From assembly GCA_902465105.1 (NCBI GenBank), contig CABQLM010000050.1, positions 1-14,831 on the forward strand: DNA of 14,831 nucleotides, in the 5' to 3' direction. Under the pieces are notes generated by a model. It was not told the DNA's origin and did no database searches. It was given only the letters and a program-made list of their open reading frames with translations. Origin of the DNA: an uncultured Collinsella sp. GTDB taxonomy: Bacteria > Actinomycetota > Coriobacteriia > Coriobacteriales > Coriobacteriaceae. Shown one piece after another: positions 7,155 to 13,635 of the stretch (the stretch's first letter is position 1; the number at the start of each line of letters is the position of its first letter). Made by a program: the position numbers and the translations under genes.

Positions 7155-8459
7155 ATGGCACTTTCTCGTCGTCAATTCCTTCAGGCTTGCGGCCTCGGCG
7201 TGATGAGCGTCGCTACTGCCGGCTCCCTCGTGGGCTGCGGTGGTTCCGGTAGCGATGGCGGCTCTGCTGCAGCTGCCGGCGGTACCGCCAACGCTCAGAA
7301 GCCGGTCGTTTTCTACAACCGTCAGCCTTCTAACTCTTCCACCGGTGAGCTGGATATGACCACGCTCAAGTGGAACGATGACACCTACTACGTTGGCTTT
7401 GACGCCAAGCAGGGCGGCGAGCTCGAGGGCCAGATGGTCGTCGAGTACATCAAGGCTCATGCTGCCGACATCGACCGCAACGGTGACGGCGTCATTGGTT
7501 ACGTCCTCGCCATCGGTGACGTGGGACACAACGACTCCATCGCTCGTACCCGTGGCTGCCGCAAGGCCCTGGGCACCGCTGTCGAGAAGGACGGTCAGAT
7601 CATTTCCGACCCCGTCGGCACCAACACGGACGGCAAGTCCGACAAGGTCAAGGACGGCGAGATCGAGGTCGACGGCAAGAAGTTCATCGTCCGTGAGCTC
7701 GCCAGCCAGGAGATGAAGACTTCCGCTGGCGCCACTTGGGACGCTCCGACCGCCGGTAACGCTCTGTCCGGCACCTGGGCTTCCGCCTTCGGTGAGCAGA
7801 TCGATATCGTTGTCTCCAACAACGACGGCATGGGCATGTCCATGTACTCCAACTGGGCCAAGGAGAACAAGGTCCCCGTCTTTGGTTACGACGCCAACTC
7901 CGACGCCGTTGCCGCCCTGGGCGACACCGACTTCCCCTATGGTGGCACCATTTCCCAGAACCCCGCTGTCCAGGCTTACCTCACCCTGCGTCTGCTCCGC
8001 AACTCTCTTGACGGCGTCGACGTCAACACCGGTGTGGGCGAGGCTGACGATGCCGGTAACGTCATCGCCGAGGATGACTTCAAGTTCAGCAAGGACGATC
8101 GCTCCTTCTACGCTATGAACCTCGAGGTCACGGCCGACAACTACAAGGACTTCACCGACCCGGCGAACACCCTGTACGAGACGGCTCAGGCCCAGCTCGA
8201 CGAGAAGGACAGCCCCAAGAAGAAGGTTTGGCTGAGCATTTACAACTCTGCCGACAACTTCCTGGGCTCCACCTATAAGCCGCTGCTCGAGAAGTATGCT
8301 CCGCTGCTCAACCTCGATCTCGAGGTTGTCCAGGGCGACGGTCAGAACGAGTCCTCCATTACCAACAAGCTTGGTAACCCGGCAGACTTCGATGCCTTTG
8401 CCATCAACATGGTGAAGACCGACAACGGCGCTTCCTACACGTCGATTCTTGGCCAGTAG
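7155..8459 (+). CDS. mglB: Galactose/glucose-binding lipoprotein MglB, apparently circularly permuted
   Basis: Substrate-binding protein of the galactose ABC importer, 434 residues. The N terminus has a twin-arginine motif (SRRQFLQ, 4-10), a hydrophobic stretch and a lipobox ending at Cys28 (LVGC), so it is probably a Tat-exported lipoprotein. Residues ~49-335 match classical MglB from about residue 108 to its end: PVVFYNRQPS, YYVGFDAK, a DxNxDG calcium-type loop (107-112), GHNDSIAR (124-131), Trp195, NND (222-224), YDAN (245-248) and SQNP (267-270). Residues ~357-434 (VWLSIYNSADNF, GDGQNES, FAINMV) match the first ~95 residues of classical MglB. Sugar-contact positions therefore all appear present: D367, F369, N418, H125, D127, R131, W195, the NND motif, D246 and N269. 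A ~28-residue insertion lies near 150-177. AAAGGGG is the ribosome site. The permutation is my reading from remembered E. coli sequence. Confidence 0.92.
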   Translation: MALSRRQFLQACGLGVMSVATAGSLVGCGGSGSDGGSAAAAGGTANAQKPVVFYNRQPSNSSTGELDMTTLKWNDDTYYVGFDAKQGGELEGQMVVEYIKAHAADIDRNGDGVIGYVLAIGDVGHNDSIARTRGCRKALGTAVEKDGQIISDPVGTNTDGKSDKVKDGEIEVDGKKFIVRELASQEMKTSAGATWDAPTAGNALSGTWASAFGEQIDIVVSNNDGMGMSMYSNWAKENKVPVFGYDANSDAVAALGDTDFPYGGTISQNPAVQAYLTLRLLRNSLDGVDVNTGVGEADDAGNVIAEDDFKFSKDDRSFYAMNLEVTADNYKDFTDPANTLYETAQAQLDEKDSPKKKVWLSIYNSADNFLGSTYKPLLEKYAPLLNLDLEVVQGDGQNESSITNKLGNPADFDAFAINMVKTDNGASYTSILGQ

Positions 8460-8494
8460 GTCGTGATTGCTCGCGAGAGCATGTAGGCATGTTG

Positions 8495-8530
8495 GCAAGG
8501 GGGATCAGGAGACTGCTCCCCCTTGCTTTT
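8495..8530 (+). terminator. Hairpin/terminator between mglB and mglA
   Basis: Arms 8495-8504 and 8517-8526 form a perfect 10-bp GC-rich stem followed by TTTT. It lies 35 bases after the mglB stop. In binding-protein operons such a partial terminator typically keeps binding-protein mRNA in excess over the membrane components. An operator follows 8 bases later. Confidence 0.8.
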
Positions 8531-8538
8531 CAGAGACC

Positions 8539-8554
8539 ATGAGTACGTAAACAT
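8539..8554. promoter_or_regulatory. Predicted GalR operator upstream of mglA
   Basis: ATGAGTACGTAAACAT is an exact match to the consensus, 94 bases before the mglA ATG and directly after the mglB terminator. It suggests that mglA-mglC can be transcribed and repressed independently of mglB, or that the regulator acts as a roadblock or looping site there. Confidence 0.75.
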
Positions 8555-8648
8555 TTCGTAATGGCCTCATATCAGGACGTTCTCCCTATCGTAGCTGCGC
8601 AAATAAGGTTGCACAGGGAGGACATCGAGGGAAACGAGGGGTGAATAC

Positions 8649-10154
8649 ATGTCAGACAAGCAAGACGACATCGTCCTGTCGATTCGAGGGATGAGCAAGA
8701 CGTTCGGGCGTAACCGAGTGCTCGACCACATCGACCTCGACGTCCGCCGCGGCACCGTCATGGGCCTGATGGGTGAGAACGGCGCAGGCAAGTCCACGAT
8801 GATGAAATGCCTGTTCGGCACTTATCAAAAGGACGAGGGTTCGATTTTCCTCGATGGCAAGGAGGTGAGTTTCTCCGGCCCTAAGGATGCTCTTGAAAAC
8901 GGCATCGCCATGGTCCACCAGGAGCTCAACCAGTGCCTCGAGCGCAATGTGGTCGATAACTTGTTCTTGGGCCGCTATCCGGTTAAGGGCGGCGTGATCG
9001 ACGAGGCGCGCATGCGCAAAGAAGCTTCGGATCTGTTCCGTCGCCTAGGGATGACCGTCAACCTGACCCAGCCCATGAAAAACATGAGCGTCTCTCAGCG
9101 TCAGATGGTCGAGATCGCCAAGGCTATGTCCTATAACGCCAAGGTTATCGTCTTGGACGAGCCTACGAGTTCGCTGATGGCGCAAGAGGTCGACAAACTG
9201 TTCGAGATGATGCGTAAGCTCAAGGAGCAGGGAATCTCTCTGATCTACATCTCGCACAAGATGGATGAGATCTTCGAGATCTGCGACGACGTGTCGGTCC
9301 TGCGCGACGGTAATCTGGTTATGACCAAGCGTACGAGTGACACCAACATGAACGAGCTCGTGAGCGCCATGGTCGGTCGTTCGCTGGACAACCGTTTCCC
9401 GCCCGTTGATAACGTTCCCGGCGACAACGTTCTTTCGGTACAGCATCTGTCTACGAAGTTCGATCCGCACTTGGTGGACATTACCTTTGACGTGCGTAAG
9501 GGCGAGATTTTTGGTCTGTATGGACTGGTCGGCGCAGGTCGTACTGAGCTGCTCGAGACGATCTTTGGTATTCGTACCCGTGCTGCAGGTCGTGTGTACT
9601 TCCGCGACCGCCTGATGAACTTTTCCTCGGCGCGCGACGCCATGGAGCATGGTTTTGCTCTGATTACCGAGGAGCGCAAGGCAAACGGTCTGTTCCTGAA
9701 GGGCGACTTGACGTTTAACACCACCATCGCCAACCTTGATCAGTACAAGAGTGGTCCCGCGTTGTCCAACGACAAGATGCTTCGCGCGACGAACAAAGAG
9801 ATCAAGACCATGCATACCAAGTGCATGGGCCCCGATGACCTGATTTCGAGCCTCTCTGGCGGCAACCAACAAAAGGTCATTTTTGGTAAGTGGCTTGAGC
9901 GCTATCCGCAGGTGTTCCTGATGGACGAGCCCACCCGTGGTATCGATGTCGGCGCTAAGTACGAGATTTACCAGCTCATCATCGACATGGCAAAGAAGGG
10001 TACTACGGTGATCGTGGTTTCCTCCGAGATGCCCGAGATTCTCGGCATCACCAACCGCATCGGCGTCATGTCGAACGGACACCTTTCGGGCATCGTCAAC
10101 ACCAAGGAGACGAACCAGGAAGAGCTGCTCCGTCTGAGCGCCAAGTATCTGTAG
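8649..10154 (+). CDS. mglA: Galactose ABC importer ATP-binding protein, two fused ABC domains
   Basis: Cytoplasmic ATPase that energises galactose import through MglC. Its 501 residues hold two ABC domains, as in MglA/RbsA. Domain 1 has Walker A MGENGAGKST (41-50), a Q-loop Gln91, the variant signature MSVSQRQ (146-152) usual for this family, Walker B VIVLDEP (166-172) and a switch His203. Domain 2 has the degenerate P-loop GLVGAGRT (292-299, Arg in place of Lys), signature LSGGNQQK (402-409), Walker B FLMDEP (423-428) and SSE instead of a switch His. This is the normal asymmetric arrangement, with one competent and one altered ATP site. GAGGGGTG lies just upstream of the ATG. The gene is followed by mglC with an 18-base gap to the preferred start. 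Confidence 0.95.
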   Translation: MSDKQDDIVLSIRGMSKTFGRNRVLDHIDLDVRRGTVMGLMGENGAGKSTMMKCLFGTYQKDEGSIFLDGKEVSFSGPKDALENGIAMVHQELNQCLERNVVDNLFLGRYPVKGGVIDEARMRKEASDLFRRLGMTVNLTQPMKNMSVSQRQMVEIAKAMSYNAKVIVLDEPTSSLMAQEVDKLFEMMRKLKEQGISLIYISHKMDEIFEICDDVSVLRDGNLVMTKRTSDTNMNELVSAMVGRSLDNRFPPVDNVPGDNVLSVQHLSTKFDPHLVDITFDVRKGEIFGLYGLVGAGRTELLETIFGIRTRAAGRVYFRDRLMNFSSARDAMEHGFALITEERKANGLFLKGDLTFNTTIANLDQYKSGPALSNDKMLRATNKEIKTMHTKCMGPDDLISSLSGGNQQKVIFGKWLERYPQVFLMDEPTRGIDVGAKYEIYQLIIDMAKKGTTVIVVSSEMPEILGITNRIGVMSNGHLSGIVNTKETNQEELLRLSAKYL

Positions 10155-10172
10155 ACGAAGGGGATGGAACAC

Positions 10173-11828
10173 ATGCCTACCGTATCCGGTAAGATTCTGT
10201 CGGTCGATGAGGAGACGAAGCTCCTCCAGCCGATCGACAGCTATGTAAACGAGATTCAGAAAAAGGTCGACGCCCTGCGCGCCGACGGTACCACGCGTGT
10301 CGTCGAGCTGCAGAGCAGCATTGATGCCGCTAAGAGCGACCGCGTGCTTACCAAAGCAGAGCGCGATGAGGCCATCAATGGCTTTAAGGTTGAGATGGAG
10401 CAGGCTAAGAAGGTCGAGGCCCAGAACAAGGGTCAGATTGACAAGCTTGTTGCCGACGCCGAGAACTACCTGAAGGCCCACTATGAGACTGAGTACCTTG
10501 CTCCTGTCAAGGTCAGCTGCGCTGCCGAGCGCGAGGCCGCCAAGGTCGCCTACCAGAAGCAGCTCGCCAAGCTCGAGAAGGAGCACCAGGAGGGCATTGC
10601 CGGTATCACCGACCAGGCCGAGATTAAAGAAGAGAAGTACGTCTATAAGAACAAGCAGTTCGACGCTAAGGTGACCTATCAGCAGGAGCTGCAGCAGATC
10701 AAGGATCGCGAGCACGAGGCCTTCGCCTATCGTTACCACCTGATCGATTTGCTGCGCATCGGCAAGTTCACCTTTGCCGAGAATATGGCTCAGCGCTGGG
10801 AGAACTACAAGTACACGTTCAATACGCGTACGTTTTTGCTCAATAACGGTCTGTATATCGCCATTGCGCTGGTTTTCATCGCTCTGTGCGCTATCACGCC
10901 GGTTGTTAAGGGCACGCAGCTGCTCACGACTCAGAACGTACTGAACATTTTCCAGCAAGCTTCGCCCCGTATGTTCTTGGCACTTGGCGTCGCCGGCCTG
11001 ATCCTCCAGACTGGTACCGACCTGTCGATTGGCCGTATGGTCGGTATGAGTATGGTGGCGTCTACCATCATCATGCACGCCGGTCCAAACACCGGTACCG
11101 TGTTTGGCATCGCTTTCGACTTCTCCACCATGCCCGTCGTGGGCCAGATTATCCTGGCACTTGTTGTCTGCGTTGTCCTGTGTACCGCATTCTCTGCCAT
11201 TGCTGGCTTCTTTACCGCTAAGTTTAAGATGCACTGGTTCATCTCGACGATGGCCAACATGCTCATCATCTTTGGTCTTGTCACCTATGCCACCAAGGGC
11301 GTGTCCTTCGGTTCGATTAATCCTCTGATTCCTGCCATGGTCACTCCGCGTATTGGCGGCTTCCCGTCGATTATCCTGTGGGCCATCGCTGCTATCGTGG
11401 TTGTGTGGTTCATTTGGAACAAGACCACCTTCGGTAAGAACATGTTCGCCGTCGGCGGCAACCCCGAGGCTGCTTCCGTCTCTGGTATCAACGTCTTCGC
11501 TGTTTCCATCGGCGCCTTCATCCTCGCCGGCATCCTGTACGGCTTTGGTTCTTGGCTCGAGTGCATCCGCATGGTTGGTTCTGGCTCCGCTGCTTACGGC
11601 CAGGGCTGGGAGATGGACGCTATCGCCGCGTGCGTTGTCGGTGGCGTTTCCTTCACCGGCGGTATCGGCAAGATTTCCGGCGTCACCGTCGGCGTGCTGA
11701 TCTTCACCGCTCTTACCTATGCACTGACCATTCTGGGTATTGATACCAACCTGCAGTTCGTGTTCTCCGGCCTGATCATTCTCGTCGCCGTTACGCTCGA
11801 CTGCCTCAAGTACGTCCAGAAGAAATAG
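10173..11828 (+). CDS. mglC: Galactose ABC importer permease with a long N-terminal coiled-coil extension
   Basis: Membrane permease of the galactose importer, 551 residues, against ~336 for E. coli MglC. Residues ~222-551 form a complete MglC-type permease: a first hydrophobic segment near 225-243, LGVAGLILQTGTDLSIGR (271-288), the family segment WNKTTFGKNMFAVGGNPEAA, DAIAACVVGGVSFTGGIGK, and the end LDCLKYVQKK. Residues 1-~215 are hydrophilic, rich in Lys, Glu, Gln and Ala, with heptad-like stretches and no membrane segment. They suggest a cytoplasmic helical or coiled-coil extension of unknown role. The ATG at 10173 is chosen because GAAGGGG (10157-10163) then sits 9 bases away. The upstream in-frame ATG at 10164 abuts that site and is unlikely. 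Last gene of the mgl operon. Confidence 0.93.
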   Translation: MPTVSGKILSVDEETKLLQPIDSYVNEIQKKVDALRADGTTRVVELQSSIDAAKSDRVLTKAERDEAINGFKVEMEQAKKVEAQNKGQIDKLVADAENYLKAHYETEYLAPVKVSCAAEREAAKVAYQKQLAKLEKEHQEGIAGITDQAEIKEEKYVYKNKQFDAKVTYQQELQQIKDREHEAFAYRYHLIDLLRIGKFTFAENMAQRWENYKYTFNTRTFLLNNGLYIAIALVFIALCAITPVVKGTQLLTTQNVLNIFQQASPRMFLALGVAGLILQTGTDLSIGRMVGMSMVASTIIMHAGPNTGTVFGIAFDFSTMPVVGQIILALVVCVVLCTAFSAIAGFFTAKFKMHWFISTMANMLIIFGLVTYATKGVSFGSINPLIPAMVTPRIGGFPSIILWAIAAIVVVWFIWNKTTFGKNMFAVGGNPEAASVSGINVFAVSIGAFILAGILYGFGSWLECIRMVGSGSAAYGQGWEMDAIAACVVGGVSFTGGIGKISGVTVGVLIFTALTYALTILGIDTNLQFVFSGLIILVAVTLDCLKYVQKK

Positions 11829-11853
11829 CGATCTTCGCATCTCCGCGTGGTAT

Positions 11854-11890
11854 AAAAGGGAGCCGGCTGCCATCCTCCGGCTCCCTTTTT
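11854..11890 (+). terminator. Rho-independent terminator of the mgl operon
   Basis: Arms 11854-11866 and 11877-11889 form a perfect 13-bp stem with a 10-base loop and a TTTTT end, 25 bases after the mglC stop. It separates the importer operon from the downstream PTS IIB gene. Confidence 0.92.
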
Positions 11891-11918
11891 AAAGGCGTGG
11901 AGTGCAGCCTGTAGTTAT

Positions 11919-11969
11919 TTGGAATTGGCGAGCGAGGCGCATGGCTCGGTCGCTATGCTCGTATTCCAA
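11919..11969. repeat. Imperfect long inverted repeat upstream of the PTS IIB gene
   Basis: The outer arms TTGGAAT (11919-11925) and ATTCCAA (11963-11969) enclose a second imperfect pair, GCGAGCGAG and CTCGGTCGC. There is no T tract. It ends one base before a TTGATA -35-like box, so it could be an upstream regulatory palindrome. Confidence 0.4.
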
Positions 11970-11970
11970 G

Positions 11971-12000
11971 TTGATAGCCGTTTTGTCTTGTGGACAAGAT
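11971..12000 (+). promoter_or_regulatory. Candidate promoter with overlapping operator-like palindrome
   Basis: TTGATA (11971-11976) and CAAGAT (11995-12000), 18 bases apart, make a plausible promoter for the PTS IIB gene. The exact palindrome TCTTGTGGACAAGA (11986-11999) covers the -10 region, where a repressor would act. No second copy of the palindrome was seen in the window. Confidence 0.35.
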
Positions 12001-12024
12001 TAAAGAGGAAGGCAGGGTTTCCTT

Positions 12025-12318
12025 ATGAAAAGGGTTCTCGTCTGCTGCAACACCGGTGTGACCACCAGCCTGCTGGTCGCAAAGATTAAGGCCGTCGCCG
12101 AGGCTCGTGGTCTCGAGATCGAGATTGAAGCATCGCCGATTTCCACCGCCGCCGATCATATCAGTGACGCCGATGCCGTTTTGCTGGGGCCGCAGGTCGG
12201 TTTTGCCAAAGAGGCTTTTGAGGAAGCCGGTGCCAAAAACGTTCGCGTTATCACCACCGAGGATTACGCCACGCAGAATGCTGAAAGTATCCTAGACAGT
12301 ATTGAAAGCATCCTGTAG
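12025..12318 (+). CDS. Orphan PTS EIIB component, lactose/cellobiose-type fold
   Basis: A 97-residue protein resembling single-domain IIB components of the lactose/chitobiose PTS family, which carry phosphate on a Cys and pass it to the sugar. The start VLVCCNTGVTTSLLVAKIK matches the family P-loop around the active Cys (Cys8 by alignment, next to Cys7), and ADAVLLGPQVGF is the typical second motif. Length is normal. No IIA, IIC or substrate hydrolase gene is nearby, so it either serves a PTS encoded elsewhere or has a regulatory role. It is transcribed alone, with terminators before and after it. A GGCAGGG ribosome site lies 7 bases before the ATG. The galactitol IIB family is a less likely alternative. 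The substrate is unknown. Confidence 0.82.
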   Translation: MKRVLVCCNTGVTTSLLVAKIKAVAEARGLEIEIEASPISTAADHISDADAVLLGPQVGFAKEAFEEAGAKNVRVITTEDYATQNAESILDSIESIL

Positions 12319-12335
12319 TCGCAATCCAGTCATGA

Positions 12336-12376
12336 AGGCGTCGCATAGGGGGCTATCCCTATGCGACGCCTGATTT
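12336..12376 (+). terminator. Rho-independent terminator of the PTS IIB gene
   Basis: Arms 12336-12350 and 12357-12371 form a perfect 15-bp stem with a 6-base loop, followed by GATTTTT. It lies 17 bases after the stop codon. Confidence 0.9.
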
Positions 12377-12378
12377 TT

Positions 12379-12415
12379 CCGCCACAAAAGGGACAGACAC
12401 CTTTGTGGCGGTTTT
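12379..12415 (+). repeat. Dispersed palindrome, copy B (second terminator-like hairpin)
   Basis: Arms 12379-12388 and 12402-12411 pair exactly around a loop containing GGGACAGACACC, followed by TTTT. It closely resembles the hairpin after fprA (6766-6802). It lies directly behind a complete terminator, so it is redundant for termination and is better seen as a repeat-family member. Confidence 0.75.
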
Positions 12416-12460
12416 GCTTCGAGGCCCAATTACCTCGTTTCTATCGACGTTTTGGTTGAA

Positions 12461-12496
12461 ACCATCACGAAGGTGCACCGTCCCCTTTGTGCTGGT
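12461..12496 (-). repeat. Dispersed palindrome, copy C, after the DeoR gene
   Basis: Arms 12461-12473 and 12484-12496 pair with two mismatches. Read on the minus strand it contains CACAAAGGGGACGGTGCACC, matching copies A and B with a slightly longer loop. It begins 2 bases beyond the deoR-family stop codon and has no T tract, so termination there would be weak. Confidence 0.7.
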
Positions 12497-12497
12497 A

Positions 12498-13301
12498 TTA
12501 GGCGACGGCGATGATGAGGTTGGGGCTTGCGCGGTCTGAGATTTCGAGGAGGGAAGATTCGACGATGCCGTTGGGGTCGTTGTCCATGACGATGGCGTCT
12601 ACGTCGGTAAACTGCGCAAAACGATACATACCGCGCCCGTCGACCTTGCTGGCATCCATAAGCACCACGCTTTTGCGGGCGGCTCCAATCATGGCGGTCT
12701 TGGTCTCGGCCATCTGCGGAAAGTCGGTCGTAAAGCCGCAGCTGGGGACAAAGGCGCCTGGGCACATGACGGCCAGATCGGCATGGACCATTTGGAGCGC
12801 CTGCATAGTGAGCGGTCCGTACAGATAGCGATGACCTTTGCGCAGTGCCCCGCCCAGCATGACGACATCAACCGAGGGCATACTCTCGTCGATGTAATCG
12901 GCAATGGTAATGTCGACCGTGATGACGGTGATGCCGTCGCGCTGATCGAGGAGCCGAACAAACTCGAGCGCCGTGGTGCCCGAGTCGACGAGCAGCGTGT
13001 CGCCGTCATTGACGAGCTTGATGGCGCTTTGCGCGATGGCTTGCTTAGCGGCGACGTTGACATTGATGCGGCGATCCTGCGTGGAGACGGTTAGGCGTTT
13101 GTGGAGCGATACGGCGCCGCCATGCGTGCGGCGCAGCTTACCAGACTCGGCGAGTGCGTCCAGGTCGGCGCGAGCGGTGACAGAGGACACGCCAAAGGTC
13201 TGGGCAATTTCTGCCACCTGCACCGAGGCGTTATGCTCGAGCATCTCCATAATGGCGGCACGACGCTCATCGGCGAAAGCTCGGGTTGTCGCATGGGCCA
13301 T
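12498..13301 (-). CDS. DeoR/GlpR-family sugar-phosphate-responsive repressor
   Basis: A 267-residue regulator of normal DeoR-family length. The N-terminal helix-turn-helix is at about 29-50 (VAEIAQTFGVSSVTARADLDAL), followed by the family hallmark LRRTHGGAV (56-64). The C-terminal sugar-phosphate sensor domain contains DTLLVDSGTTALEF (101-114). A GGAG ribosome site lies 7 bases before the ATG. It is divergent from the class II aldolase gene across a 334-base region with repeated TTTTC-type boxes. It probably represses that aldolase gene and perhaps its own, with a sugar phosphate as inducer. The specific inducer is not readable. GatR/AgaR/FruR-like assignments are equally possible. Confidence 0.9.
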   Translation of the reverse strand: MAHATTRAFADERRAAIMEMLEHNASVQVAEIAQTFGVSSVTARADLDALAESGKLRRTHGGAVSLHKRLTVSTQDRRINVNVAAKQAIAQSAIKLVNDGDTLLVDSGTTALEFVRLLDQRDGITVITVDITIADYIDESMPSVDVVMLGGALRKGHRYLYGPLTMQALQMVHADLAVMCPGAFVPSCGFTTDFPQMAETKTAMIGAARKSVVLMDASKVDGRGMYRFAQFTDVDAIVMDNDPNGIVESSLLEISDRASPNLIIAVA

Positions 13302-13635
13302 AGCTGCTCCATTCTCACATTAATTTGCAGGAATTGTGTTGAATCCATTTTCGTTCATTTTCTTTTTGAGTAAGAAAACGCCTTTCGATTACTTATCTTT
13401 TCTATAAAAGAAAGATGATTCGCTTGAAAACTTCAATATCGCATAGAGGAATCCGGTGCGATTCCCTTCCGTTTGCTTTTCAAAAACGAGCATCTTGACC
13501 TGCGTACCGGTGATATCTCATACGTGCGACACCGTCGATTTTCATACAATGGGCGCAGCAAAACGCAAGGTAATAGGCTTTGCGGACACGTACGCCCGAT
13601 GTCCAGATGCGGGCGAGGGAGAGGAGCAAACGCTC
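13302..13635. promoter_or_regulatory. Divergent control region between the DeoR gene and the aldolase gene
   Basis: 334 bases with no convincing gene. An AT-rich core (13320-13440) holds two phased 10-base repeats, ATTTTCGTTC and ATTTTCTTTT (13347-13366), further TTTC boxes at 13383-13386 and 13397-13400, CTTTTctatAAAAG (13397-13410) and the palindrome TTGAAAACTTCAA (13424-13436). These resemble DeoR-family operators. TATAAA (13403-13408) could serve as a -10 box. A small hairpin, GGAATC/GATTCC (13448-13465), follows. TACAAT (13545-13550) is a candidate aldolase -10 box but lacks a clear -35. Everything after about 13550 is probably aldolase leader. Confidence 0.5.

Noticed and set aside
7113..8498. 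A 461-codon minus-strand frame opposite mglB
   Set aside because: Exact shadow of mglB, rich in Val/Leu/Gly from reversed biased codons, with no recognisable domain.
9045..11873. A very long (942-codon) open frame on the minus strand opposite mglA and mglC
   Set aside because: It is antisense to two clearly recognised genes, has no family motifs, a composition typical of reverse-strand frames in GC-rich DNA, and runs through the mgl terminator. Its length follows from the codon bias of the genes it mirrors.
6766..12496. CRISPR array formed by the repeated CACAAAGGGGAC palindromes
   Set aside because: Only three copies, kilobases apart in two cases, with no regular spacers and no cas genes.
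12430..12765. Minus-strand frame overlapping the 3' part of the DeoR-family gene
   Set aside because: Out-of-frame shadow of a well-supported regulator with an Arg-rich, non-protein-like composition.
13456..13635. A 60-residue N-terminal extension of the aldolase
   Set aside because: Family length and the GAGGAG ribosome site both support the ATG at 13636, and the upstream translation is not aldolase-like.
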